A stretch of 64,000 bases of DNA from assembly GCA_045597845.1 (NCBI GenBank), contig JAZLKZ010000063.1, positions 1 through 64,000 of the forward strand, read 5' to 3'. The position numbers were made by a program, and so were the translations under genes. The stretch's first letter is position 1, and every line of letters begins with the position of its first letter. The DNA comes from Colimorpha sp045597845. Lineage in GTDB: Bacteria > Bacteroidota > Bacteroidia > Bacteroidales > P3. Under the pieces are notes generated by a model, which had not been told where the DNA came from, did no database searches, and was given only the letters and a program-made list of their open reading frames with translations. Shown in pieces: positions 23,942-32,287 of the stretch.

Positions 23942-26900
23942 TCATAGTTTTATGCCGTTAAATTCAATGACATTTCCTAATCTATCAACCTTTATAGGAA
24001 CACAGATTTCTTTAAATGATATACGAATATTGTTGATGTTATCAAATTCCAGTTTGTTAAGTTGAGTGTATTCAACTTTGTCGACTATTGAATTGGCAAC
24101 ATTGTATGGTATGCAATATAGACGTGAGTTGGTAAATGAAACAATTTTATAAATTCTCGTCTTGTCATCAACAGTTGTTTCTCCATTCTTAGGCAAATAA
24201 ACTAAGTCGCCTGGGGAAAGAGAAAATAAGAAATGTGTATCTTGCGCAACCTCGTTGGTCTCTTTCAAGATTTTATCTAATTCACTTACCCAATTTTTGG
24301 TGAAACGTTTTTGGCAATCAATGACCAAGTTAAGAGGAACGGTAACGAATGAACGTTTTTTGTCGTTATTTTCATAAACGAAGAAAAATAGGTTCGTTCC
24401 CTTTGCTGCTTCCACAAATTTCTTTCCTTTGTTGCCTGTCTGTCCGATAGCGAATTTGTCGGCTTTTTCATATATACGAACTTTTAATACGGGCTGATGG
24501 AATCTATTGCCGTTCAGAGTAAAAATATTCTTGTTCATCTCATCAATACCATCAGGAGAGAATGCAAGTTCGGCATCGCCACCTTTTGCCTCCAAATGCG
24601 CAAGAAGAATCTTTTGAATGCCGGTGTCAGTTACGCTTTCCTCAATTTTCTTTTTATTGAACGATGTGTCAAGCGGTTTACGGGTGGCAAAATACCGTTC
24701 TTTGGTGTCTTTAGTAAAATAGTAAACCTCTATTTTTTTGAGATTGATATCAGACCATACATCTTTGTTTTCTTCAACATATTGTTTGATGTATTTAGCA
24801 TCTCTGTTTTCTTTGAGAAGTTCAAGAATTTTCTCCTTAAAATCTTTGTTGACGATGGCTTTTGGATTCTTCATCGCTTCATTCAGCGAAACTTCTTTCT
24901 TGAAACGCAGGTTGACTTCACCAAAGACAGTGTCTTTGTGCATGGATTTGCGTATTGCCCAACTTTCGCCCTTTTCTTGTTTGATCATCACCTTTTTGCC
25001 ATTTTCAAAATGCTGGTAATGGTTAACCGTTTTGTTGATGACACGCAGATTCTGTTTGAAACTGACCACGATGTTTTCCAATGCACTTTGTGCGTCTTGT
25101 GTGAAAGTTTCCCAAGGCTTGAGGAATTCTTTGGGCACTTTGCGTTTTTCTCCGTTGATGAGCACTTCTTCGTAGCGGCGCAGTTTGTGAGAAAGCGCAT
25201 ATCTGTTTTCTTTGTGCTCGGATAATGCGGCTTCGTTGTTGAGCAGGTTCACGTGGTCGCGAGTAGTGCAGGCAATAACGATGGCATCCATAGCGTGGTG
25301 TCGGTGGTCAATACGCTTTTTGTTGAAACCTTTCTGCAATTCCAAAGGCATTGCGGGGATGATTTCACCGCTTGTATTAATGGTTGTGAAGTCTGTGGAA
25401 TTGGTCAACTCGTTCATTCTAATGAAACGTGGTAGAATGATACGATTCCACACGTCGTTCATGCCCCAGTCTTTTTTCAATCTGTCTGTAATGCTTCCAT
25501 TGCAGGAAATGAGATTTTTGGAGACGGTTTCTTGCTCCAAGTTGCCATTTTCATCCTTTTCTCTAACAATATTTGAAAGAATACCTTTAATATACTTGCT
25601 GATATAACGACTGTCGTTTAATTGCCTTTCAATGAATTTGTCTGGTATGTCATCCATTAAAAGATGTTTCATCTTGGAATGATTTTTGGCATAATTCTTT
25701 CTGACAAAATCTTGATAATCGTCTGTGGAGAAGATTTCAACGACTTTTCCTCCAGTAAGTGTGACTTTTTCTCCGTGATGATTCTTGATAAATTCAAATC
25801 CAAGCAGGTTGTCTTTGAGTCTGTTGACTTCTGCTTCACAAATGACTTTGTTGCTGAAAGAATCATCAAAATAACGGGACTGCGGAATGACGTGCTCAAT
25901 TTCGTATGCTGTGGTGAAAAGTTTGCTCAAAGGAATCATTTGACCCGTGTAGGGTGAGCGATATTTTTGTTCGAGCCAACATTTGTATTTTGTTATTTCG
26001 TTTTTTGTTGGCTGTTTTGCTCTATCCGTTTCTTTAAATTTGTTTTTAATATCTAAAATTTCTTTTGGTGTTTCTTCTTCTTTTATATACTTATCTTTTT
26101 GTTTATCGTAAATTTCTGTTGCAGAAAATGCTCCTTCTTCGTATATTCGCAAAATATCTTGCTGAGTAGGTGAATATGGCTTGACGTTTTCAATCTTGTA
26201 TTCAGGGTTCTGTAATTCCATCAACAAGGCTTTGATACGCAGGTTGGTGTTTTCGTTCTCGTTGATGCGGTCGGTCATCTTTTTGCGCTTGTCAGCAGGA
26301 TTTTTCATCTCGCGACCAAGCTCGACGTGTATTTCATCAATACTTCCCACTTGTTTCCAAATGTCGCGCACGGTACGCATAGTTTCTGTAACAACTTGCT
26401 CAACAATGGGATTCCGCATGGAATGCTGCTTGAAGTCTTTCAACCATTTGTCAATGTCTTCTGGTTTTTCCCACTTCTGAATATCGCTGGCTTCCGAATG
26501 TCTGTCGTAAGCTATATAACAGGCAAGCCAAATTGGCAGGCCTTTGAAATGCGAAATTTCAGTAAGATGAATGGCTTTTTCACGCACACGATTGCGGATT
26601 TTTTCATCATATTCGCCCGAGATGATTTTATCAATTCTATCAAGTGTTTTCTCATCAATGTTGTCCTGAACCCAATATTTACCCATGCGCATCAGTTCCA
26701 ACAATTTTTTGATGGCTTTCTCCGAATAGGAACCGTAGTCTTTTTCGTCAAATTTGGCTTTCTTCAAATTCTCAATGCTTTCATCTGAAAAACCAGCTTC
26801 CAGAAGTTTATGATAAATGCCTTTGGATTTGTTTCGTTTGTCTTCAGCAAAAACAGCGTCAATTTTAGCCTTGGAATTCACAGAGTAAAGCAGATGCCAA

Positions 26901-28570
26901 AGTGCGTATTCCAATTCTTTGGTGAGTTTTGTCTTATCCTCTTTGGTGAGTTTTGCCAAAAGAACAGCGCGTGTTTTGTTGCAGGGATAAGTTTTATCTT
27001 CAACATAATTCCACCGATAGGGAAGCTTCGAATCTTTTCCTTTCGGCTTCTTTATTTTGAAATAGGTGGTCAAAAGCGAATCTTGCGTGATTTCTTTTTT
27101 GTCATTCAAAAAATCAAACAGAGCAACCAACTCCTCTTCTGAACGGATGAATTCGTTTGTAACATCAACGTCCGTTTCAAGTTTGCCCGTTGATACATTT
27201 CCAAACAAGTCCATTTGTCCGTCATTAACAATCCTTTCTCTCTGATAAATTTTCAAATTCTGTACAAACTGCCAAAGACGGAATTCCTGGAAGAACGGAT
27301 TGGATTTGGCAACGCACTTGATAGGATACTCATTACCATCTTTGTCAAAATGGGATTCGTATGGGCAATTGGCGATGGTGGATTTTTTGCTTTTTAAAGG
27401 TCGTTGATAGAACAAGACATCGTCAACGAGCAGGTATGTGAAATCTCTGGAGGCAATGCTGTTTCTATAGTCATCATTAGAAGGGTAGAGTTCTTCAATG
27501 CAGGCGGCATACAACTCAGAATCATTTAATTCAGGAATGAATTCCTTCTGCTTGTTGATGATGGCTTTCAGCTCGTCTTTGAAATACTTTCTTTCAATGG
27601 TGCGCACCAGTTTTCCGATAATTTTCTGTTCCGGATTGCTCAGCAAGGAATTGTAAATGTATTCGCCTACGGTGTTGCCGGAAATGTCAATGTTATATTC
27701 TGTTTTCTTTTTTAAAAGAGTCCAGTCGTCTTCTTTAGGGGCGCGGAACGAACGCTTTTCTTTACCATCCTTATCCGTTTTGACAGTCCCGTCATCATTT
27801 AAATCTGTGGTAACAATAAAGTCTTTGACTTTTCCCACCCAGTCTAAAGGAATGGAACTTGCCCTTTTGTATATCCAACCATTTTCTAATTTTACGTTGT
27901 ACCAGATATCATCTCCTTTTTTATCGCCACTATCTTCTACGTCAACAACTTTCAATGAATGAAATTCCACTAATTGGTTTTTGCTCTGTTCCTCTTCCTC
28001 GTCCCTCAGCTGATTGTAACCACGTTTTTGATTGAATTGCAGAAGAATCCAGGCAAGCTCTTCTTTGGTAATTGCTTGGGACAACGCTTTTTTGCGAAGG
28101 TAATAAATGGTCCAGTCCAATGGGACTTTTTTGCCATCAGCGACTAATTCGGGTTGGTTCGTGGCAAAATCGGCAAGCATTTCATTAAAGGAGTCCATAA
28201 AGAGGAATTGACCATTATTCCATGCCAATTTAGGCTCACTTTCTTTCAGAAAATGTCCGTATTTATCTAATTTTTCAGCATAATGTTTCGGAAGGAAATC
28301 CATTACGGACAAAACGCGATGCAACCTTTCTCGGCGAAGCAGGTAGCGCTCGTGCAAACGACGTGCGCTTCTTTTTGTTGTTCTATCTGCCGTTTGAGAT
28401 TTAGTACTCCCCATGGCAAAATCTCCTAAAACAGCTGCATCCATTGGGATAATTCTACTTCCGTCAGCTTCAATGCGCTTATATTTTATCCCGTTTTCTG
28501 TTTGTTCGCCATTTAATACAGCCCAGCCAATGCTGTTTGTGCCCAAGTCTAAACCTAAGATTTTCTTCAT
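23942..28570 (-). CDS. cas9: CRISPR-associated endonuclease Cas9, type II-C
   Basis: A 1542-residue Cas9, the RNA-guided nuclease of the system. RuvC-I has Asp8 (LGLDLGTNSIGWAV), RuvC-II Glu750 (HVELGREMKN), HNH His893 (EIEHVIPQSRYFDDSF), and RuvC-III Asp1095 (DHRHHAMDAIVIA), so all catalytic positions appear intact. The arginine-rich bridge follows RuvC-I (RTTKRSARRLHERYLLRRER). The size suits the large II-C Cas9 of Bacteroidota, and no csn2 or cas4 is present. ATG 28570 is preferred over 28591 because it gives the usual MKKILGLDLG start. A promoter lies 34 bases upstream of the start, and the tracrRNA is divergent from it. Confidence 0.97.
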   Translation of the reverse strand: MKKILGLDLGTNSIGWAVLNGEQTENGIKYKRIEADGSRIIPMDAAVLGDFAMGSTKSQTADRTTKRSARRLHERYLLRRERLHRVLSVMDFLPKHYAEKLDKYGHFLKESEPKLAWNNGQFLFMDSFNEMLADFATNQPELVADGKKVPLDWTIYYLRKKALSQAITKEELAWILLQFNQKRGYNQLRDEEEEQSKNQLVEFHSLKVVDVEDSGDKKGDDIWYNVKLENGWIYKRASSIPLDWVGKVKDFIVTTDLNDDGTVKTDKDGKEKRSFRAPKEDDWTLLKKKTEYNIDISGNTVGEYIYNSLLSNPEQKIIGKLVRTIERKYFKDELKAIINKQKEFIPELNDSELYAACIEELYPSNDDYRNSIASRDFTYLLVDDVLFYQRPLKSKKSTIANCPYESHFDKDGNEYPIKCVAKSNPFFQEFRLWQFVQNLKIYQRERIVNDGQMDLFGNVSTGKLETDVDVTNEFIRSEEELVALFDFLNDKKEITQDSLLTTYFKIKKPKGKDSKLPYRWNYVEDKTYPCNKTRAVLLAKLTKEDKTKLTKELEYALWHLLYSVNSKAKIDAVFAEDKRNKSKGIYHKLLEAGFSDESIENLKKAKFDEKDYGSYSEKAIKKLLELMRMGKYWVQDNIDEKTLDRIDKIISGEYDEKIRNRVREKAIHLTEISHFKGLPIWLACYIAYDRHSEASDIQKWEKPEDIDKWLKDFKQHSMRNPIVEQVVTETMRTVRDIWKQVGSIDEIHVELGREMKNPADKRKKMTDRINENENTNLRIKALLMELQNPEYKIENVKPYSPTQQDILRIYEEGAFSATEIYDKQKDKYIKEEETPKEILDIKNKFKETDRAKQPTKNEITKYKCWLEQKYRSPYTGQMIPLSKLFTTAYEIEHVIPQSRYFDDSFSNKVICEAEVNRLKDNLLGFEFIKNHHGEKVTLTGGKVVEIFSTDDYQDFVRKNYAKNHSKMKHLLMDDIPDKFIERQLNDSRYISKYIKGILSNIVREKDENGNLEQETVSKNLISCNGSITDRLKKDWGMNDVWNRIILPRFIRMNELTNSTDFTTINTSGEIIPAMPLELQKGFNKKRIDHRHHAMDAIVIACTTRDHVNLLNNEAALSEHKENRYALSHKLRRYEEVLINGEKRKVPKEFLKPWETFTQDAQSALENIVVSFKQNLRVINKTVNHYQHFENGKKVMIKQEKGESWAIRKSMHKDTVFGEVNLRFKKEVSLNEAMKNPKAIVNKDFKEKILELLKENRDAKYIKQYVEENKDVWSDINLKKIEVYYFTKDTKERYFATRKPLDTSFNKKKIEESVTDTGIQKILLAHLEAKGGDAELAFSPDGIDEMNKNIFTLNGNRFHQPVLKVRIYEKADKFAIGQTGNKGKKFVEAAKGTNLFFFVYENNDKKRSFVTVPLNLVIDCQKRFTKNWVSELDKILKETNEVAQDTHFLFSLSPGDLVYLPKNGETTVDDKTRIYKIVSFTNSRLYCIPYNVANSIVDKVEYTQLNKLEFDNINNIRISFKEICVPIKVDRLGNVIEFNGIKL

Positions 28571-28603
28571 ATTATAGTTGTTGTTTATCAATTAAATAAT
28601 TTT

Positions 28604-28635
28604 CAAATTTATAAAAAAATCTATAACAATACAAA
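28604..28635 (-). promoter_or_regulatory. promoter of cas9
   Basis: On the minus strand TTTG (28635-28632), 20 bases, then TAAATTTG (28611-28604) match the Bacteroidota -33/-7 consensus. It would give a cas9 leader of about 30 bases. Confidence 0.6.
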
Positions 28636-28653
28636 TTATTGAATAAAAAGTCG

Positions 28654-28661
28654 TATCTTTG
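28654..28661 (+). promoter_or_regulatory. -7 promoter element of the tracrRNA
   Basis: TATCTTTG on the plus strand, ending a few bases before the anti-repeat. The same octamer is carried in the CRISPR repeat. No good -33 box is visible. Confidence 0.6.
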
Positions 28662-28663
28662 CA

Positions 28664-28749
28664 TCACAAAATTTCAAGCAATTCACAATAAGGATTATTC
28701 CGTTGTGAAAACATTTTAGACGGGACAGTTTTCTGCCTCGTTTTTTTTT
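28664..28749 (+). ncRNA. tracrRNA of the type II-C system
   Basis: A candidate of about 85 bases. The anti-repeat at 28666-28688 is complementary to bases 21611-21634 of the CRISPR repeat, 23 of 24 positions with one bulged base. It is followed by a short GGA/TCC hairpin around 28692-28701, then a linker, then a terminator hairpin (ACGGGACAG with CTGCCTCGT around a TTTT loop, one mismatch) and nine T. This order (anti-repeat, nexus, terminator) is that of known tracrRNAs. It is divergent from cas9, with its own TATCTTTG box upstream. The ends are estimated from the promoter and the T-run. Confidence 0.85.
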
Positions 28750-28791
28750 GTCGGTTCGTTCTATTTCATGGCACATGGACAAGATGTTGTA

Positions 28792-29172
28792 TTATTGAAA
28801 TACAATTACCGGAACTGTTTTGCTGATTTGCTGTTTTGTGATGTATTCGTATGTTCCTGCTATCATTGCCTTTTTCCCTTTGGGCGTGTGTACGTCGAGG
28901 TTGTCGTAGTATGTCACGCCCTCGATGGGGTTCAACAAGACTATAGGTGCGTCATAACCTTTTCCCGCATGTGCCAATGCGGTGCCGTCGGAAAAGGCTT
29001 GGAATATGTGAAAGCTATTTCCCCCAAAAGGCTCAGTGACCTCTGAGTACATGTTTATCCCAGGATGTGGATTGTATTTTACTGTAACCACAGCCAGAAT
29101 AGATATTGTAAGCACAATTCCTGCAATTACCCCTAAAAAGAAGGGTAGAAACCATTTTCTTTTTTGTTCCAT
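28792..29172 (-). CDS. single-pass membrane protein, unknown function
   Basis: A 126-residue protein with a basic start (MEQKRKW), one strong membrane helix at about residues 8-30, and an outside domain of about 95 residues. Signs of that domain are the FGGNSFHIFQAFSDGTALA stretch and a C-terminal VPVIVF. I recognise no family. An ATG at 29202 would overlap the WYL gene, so 29172 is chosen, 16 bases after that gene's stop. It is likely cotranscribed with the WYL regulator, and no clear terminator lies between it and the tracrRNA/cas9 region. Confidence 0.6.
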   Translation of the reverse strand: MEQKRKWFLPFFLGVIAGIVLTISILAVVTVKYNPHPGINMYSEVTEPFGGNSFHIFQAFSDGTALAHAGKGYDAPIVLLNPIEGVTYYDNLDVHTPKGKKAMIAGTYEYITKQQISKTVPVIVFQ

Positions 29173-29188
29173 AATTGTATCATTTTTA

Positions 29189-30076
29189 TTATTGACTTTC
29201 AATCTTTATGTGTCCTTCCAATCCCCGCACAAAACGTTCTACACCTAACTTGCTTCGGACTTTTATTTGTACTTTATAGGGAAGATCGTTTTTTTCGCTT
29301 GCTGCGACTTTGTATTGCTGGCTCAAAGGATACTCCTCGTGCAGCAGGTTCAGGGCGCGGAGGTCCATCAGCAATGTTACATTATATATTTTGTCGCCCG
29401 TCATCCAAAAGCAGTCCTCTTCCAGTTCGCGATGTTGCGCTTCGTGCTGCCATTCTTGGTCGGTGACGATGGTTTCTCGCATACGACTTACGGCGAAGAC
29501 TCTCATTCCGCCTTTTTCCACGTCGTAGGCCTGAAGCTGGCGACAGTTGGCGCTCCACCGCACGGGCTCCACAAGCCGGTCGGCGATTGTGCCGCTATGG
29601 CTTGAAGCATAGTCTTTGATAATTAGCTGTTTGTGGACAAGCATAGAACGATTGATGCCCGCCACGCAACGCATGCCTTTCTCGTCGCAGGTGAAATAGG
29701 GCATAAGGGTGTTGCGGAGCGTCTGTCCAAACTTGCTGGAAAGACTTTGCCGGAAGGGGTTGTCCATCGAGAGGCAATGTATTGTCTGCGTCAACAGTTG
29801 GACTTCTTCCGATGAGAGAAAGATTGAACAGGTCTCTTCGTCGCGCTTGCCATTTTTTAGGCGTGGGTGACTTTTGTTGTAGTCGATTTTCTTGCCTCCT
29901 TGCTGTAGGGCTTTCAACATTCTGTATATGGTGCGCCTTCCACAGCCAAGCATTTCGCCCAATTCATCGACTGAATGTTGCACGTTGGACTCGAGAATGT
30001 CCATCAAACGCCCCAATCGCGCTTCGTAACTGTTGTTGGATATGCTTATTTTGTAGTTTGTCAATGAGTTCTGCAT
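29189..30076 (-). CDS. WYL domain transcriptional regulator
   Basis: A 295-residue cytosolic regulator. Residues about 17-65 are a helix-turn-helix (ARLGRLMDILESNVQHSVDE, GCGRRTIYRMLKALQ). The middle and C-terminus show a WYL-type layout: VEPVRWSANCRQLQAYDV in place of the usual P-x-x-W-Y-L, and a C-terminal segment after it. WYL proteins often control defence systems, including some CRISPR-Cas types, by sensing nucleic-acid ligands. The frame opens at TTG 30106, but that codon overlaps a TACCTTTG promoter, so ATG 30076 is used. It lies just upstream of the cas9/tracrRNA block on the same strand as cas9. Confidence 0.78.
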   Translation of the reverse strand: MQNSLTNYKISISNNSYEARLGRLMDILESNVQHSVDELGEMLGCGRRTIYRMLKALQQGGKKIDYNKSHPRLKNGKRDEETCSIFLSSEEVQLLTQTIHCLSMDNPFRQSLSSKFGQTLRNTLMPYFTCDEKGMRCVAGINRSMLVHKQLIIKDYASSHSGTIADRLVEPVRWSANCRQLQAYDVEKGGMRVFAVSRMRETIVTDQEWQHEAQHRELEEDCFWMTGDKIYNVTLLMDLRALNLLHEEYPLSQQYKVAASEKNDLPYKVQIKVRSKLGVERFVRGLEGHIKIESQ

Positions 30077-30095
30077 AGGATTATTATTTACGAAA

Positions 30096-30103
30096 CAAAG
30101 GTA
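30096..30103 (-). promoter_or_regulatory. -7 promoter element of the WYL gene
   Basis: The minus strand reads TACCTTTG, 19 bases before ATG 30076. It matches TAnnTTTG and fixes the start downstream of it. Confidence 0.55.
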
Positions 30104-30106
30104 CAA

Positions 30107-30456
30107 ACTTTTCGTGACACAGACGTGACACCGATTTGTTTGTTGAGATAGATTTTATGTATGATATTGGTATGTATGTAATTATGTTAAAGAAAAGAAG
30201 AGCTGATGCGAGTTGTTTTTTCCGCTCTTCTCGTGTCTGTCAATTATGCCACAAATCTTCAGCGGAACCTTTGAACCTTTAGTCTTTTGGCTCTTTGACT
30301 TTTTATTTAGGTATTTTTCGTAATTTTGCATCGTTTTTGGGTAGATTGGCGTTGCGCCTTCTTGTTCATTCTTAATTTTCCAATGTCAAGGTCAAAGCCA
30401 ACGTCAAGGTTAAGTTCAAGTTCAAGTTTTTTTCAATTCTCAATTAATAATTTCCA
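30107..30456. other. 350-base gap with promoter and repeated short words
   Basis: No gene is visible. TAATTTTG at 30321-30328 may be the -7 box for the CPBP gene. From about 30377 to 30432 the sequence is built from variants of GTCAAGG and TTCAAG, an imperfect short-period repeat, followed by CAATTCTCAATTAATAATTTCC. Similar wordy filler occurs in many gaps of this window. Confidence 0.5.
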
Positions 30457-31329
30457 ATGACTCCTGTTTTCAAAGATAAGAAACCTTTCTCCCAGCTTTT
30501 GGTGCTGGCGGGTTTCATACTGCTGGGTTTCGCTCTCTCTGCCGTTGTTTTGGCGGCGATGACGCTTTCGGGTGCCGATGCACAAGACTTGACGACGCTG
30601 ACATGGAGCACTGCGGTGTCGCAAGTGCTGACTTTCGCTGTGCCAACGTTGTTGTGGGCATTGTTGTACGTGGGCGATTTGCGCAATGGTCTGCAATTGG
30701 ACTTCACCCTTTCGAAGTGGGGCAAGGCCGGCGTGGGTGTTTTGCTGTTCATATTGATGTTGCCAGCTTTGGATTGGGTGTCGGAATGGAACAAGGCGTG
30801 GCATCTGCCCGAATCCATGGCGGCGTTGGAGCAGTCGCTGCGCTCCGCCAACGAAGCTTCGGAGCAGCTTGTGCAGCGCATGCTTTCCCGTCCTGGAGCA
30901 GGTGCCTTTGCCGCCAATCTATTTGTGGCGGCATTGCTGCCTGCGGTGTGCGAAGAGCTGTTTTTCCGTTGTGGCATACAACAACTTCTGCAGAAATGCT
31001 TTGAGAACAACGCCCATGTGGCAATCCTGCTCACTGCAGTTGTTTTCAGCCTCGCCCACGGCGAAATGTTCGCTTTTGTACCTCGTTTCGTGATGGGCAT
31101 CCTGCTGGGCTACCTATTCTACTTGTCCAAGTCGGTATTGGTGAATATGCTCGTGCATTTTTGCAACAACGCAGTCATCGTGGTGCTCTATTTCTTGTAC
31201 AACAATGGCACGATAGGCATTGATCCGTCCGAGCCGCTTCTGATGCCGTGGCTGCTGACAACCTTGTGCGCAATGGCCGCCCTGTTGCTCTTCTTTGACA
31301 CGTTTGTTTTTGCAAAACGAGGACGTTAG
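30457..31329 (+). CDS. CPBP family intramembrane metalloprotease
   Basis: A 290-residue polytopic membrane protein with about seven hydrophobic segments. The CPBP (Abi) motifs are present: Glu166 and Glu167 with Arg171 in CEELFFRCG, then FSLAHGEMFAFVPRF, then a final VHFCNNAVIV. These residues bind the catalytic metal in the membrane. The family processes prenylated or small membrane peptides in eukaryotes and has been linked to bacteriocin immunity in bacteria; the substrate here is unknown. It stands alone between the WYL gene (divergent) and HU. Confidence 0.88.
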   Translation: MTPVFKDKKPFSQLLVLAGFILLGFALSAVVLAAMTLSGADAQDLTTLTWSTAVSQVLTFAVPTLLWALLYVGDLRNGLQLDFTLSKWGKAGVGVLLFILMLPALDWVSEWNKAWHLPESMAALEQSLRSANEASEQLVQRMLSRPGAGAFAANLFVAALLPAVCEELFFRCGIQQLLQKCFENNAHVAILLTAVVFSLAHGEMFAFVPRFVMGILLGYLFYLSKSVLVNMLVHFCNNAVIVVLYFLYNNGTIGIDPSEPLLMPWLLTTLCAMAALLLFFDTFVFAKRGR

Positions 31330-31481
31330 AAATCCGTGAAAAAGGAGGTTGGTGGTTGATAAATAAATATGCTGTTTTTGTTTCGTTGTAAAGATAAGAG
31401 AATCAATAAATAATGATATTTCTAAGATGGAAATGATGTGGCGGAGATGATATTTTATTTCTGTATGTCAATTTTTTTCTT

Positions 31482-31489
31482 TATTTTTG
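31482..31489 (+). promoter_or_regulatory. -7 promoter element of the HU gene
   Basis: TATTTTTG at 58 bases before the start codon matches TAnnTTTG. The remainder of the gap from the CPBP gene is AT-rich without other signals. Confidence 0.5.
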
Positions 31490-31546
31490 CAAAATCTATT
31501 TAGGAAAAATAAGATAGCATTTATCTAATTATTAAGCATTTTTATT

Positions 31547-31831
31547 ATGACAAAGGCAGAAATTGTAAACGAGATTGCTCAAAAAACCGGTATCGAGAAG
31601 GCCGCAATCCTTGCAACGGTAGAGGAATTCATGAATGTTGTTAAAGATTCTTTGGCAGAAGGAGAAAACGTTTATATGCGTGGATTCGGTAGTTTTATCG
31701 TCAAGAAAAGAGCCGAGAAGACCGGCCGCAACATCAGCAAGAATACAACCATCATCATTCCTGCTCACAACATTCCTTCGTTCAAGCCCGCAAAGACTTT
31801 TGTCAACGAAATCTCCAAGAAAGTAAAATAA
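31547..31831 (+). CDS. HU family DNA-binding protein
   Basis: A 94-residue histone-like protein that bends and compacts DNA. The start MTKAEIVNEIAQKTGI, the dimer core, the signature MRGFGSFIVKKRAEKTGRN and the end FKPAKTFVNEI are those of the HU/IHF family; the NIPSFKP-like form (HNIPSFKPAK) is normal. The arm region ISKNTTIIIPAHN contains the usual Pro. It is followed after 18 bases by a 29-residue basic protein and a terminator, so the two likely share a message. Confidence 0.95.
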   Translation: MTKAEIVNEIAQKTGIEKAAILATVEEFMNVVKDSLAEGENVYMRGFGSFIVKKRAEKTGRNISKNTTIIIPAHNIPSFKPAKTFVNEISKKVK

Positions 31832-31849
31832 TCTAAAAACAATATTGTT

Positions 31850-31939
31850 ATGCCTAACGGAAAAAAACACAAAAGACACAAGATGTCTACGCACAAGCGT
31901 AAAAAACGTTTGCGTAAGAATAGACATAAGAAGAAATAG
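31850..31939 (+). CDS. 29-residue very basic protein
   Basis: The frame begins MPNGKKHKRHKMSTHKRKK and ends NRHKKK; about 18 of 29 residues are Lys, Arg or His. Such a peptide between HU and RNase G is, to my recollection, conserved in Bacteroidota, and its pattern resembles the short basic AURKAIP1/COX24 (PF08213) domain found in mitochondrial ribosomal protein mS38. A ribosome- or RNA-binding role is therefore plausible but not shown. It starts 18 bases after the HU stop and is followed 30 bases later by a terminator. It is too short for many gene finders. Confidence 0.7.
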   Translation: MPNGKKHKRHKMSTHKRKKRLRKNRHKKK

Positions 31940-31969
31940 TCTATCTCTGTCTAAGAGGAATCTATTTGA

Positions 31970-32008
31970 AAAAAGGATTTGTGGCTCAGCTGCGAATCCC
32001 TTTTTTTT
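31970..32008 (+). terminator. terminator after HU and the basic protein
   Basis: GGATTTG and CGAATCC pair with an 11-base loop; flanking A and T runs extend the stem with one bulged C, and eight T follow. Confidence 0.8.
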
Positions 32009-32147
32009 AGAATCCTTTTTTTTATTTGTATGATTTTTAATGAAGTGTAGTCACGGCTTCGGGGAAAACGGCGCTCTCGGCAAAATTGGGAAACGGCGTT
32101 TTAAGGTGCCTGTATAACTATCATTTTTCTATTCCACTTTTTTTTCG

Positions 32148-32155
32148 TAACTTTG
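32148..32155 (+). promoter_or_regulatory. -7 promoter element of the RNase G gene, long leader
   Basis: TAACTTTG matches the -7 box and lies 133 bases upstream of the GTG start. The leader (32160-32287) is AT-rich. It includes another TAATTTTG-like site near 32180, which may be a second promoter. The rest of the gap (32009-32147) shows no feature. Confidence 0.45.
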
Positions 32156-32287
32156 CTTTTTATAATAATGCTATATATAGTAATTTTGTTTGAATGCAAA
32201 TTATTAATAATTAGCATTTTGTAATTGTAATAACTTCGCCGAATAGGTTTCGTAGGCGTGCAAGAATATATATAAAAACGAGAATTT

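Noticed and set aside
30377..30432. short-period repeat considered as a second CRISPR array
   Set aside because: The units are only 6-7 bases, imperfect, and have no spacers; it is filler like that in other gaps.
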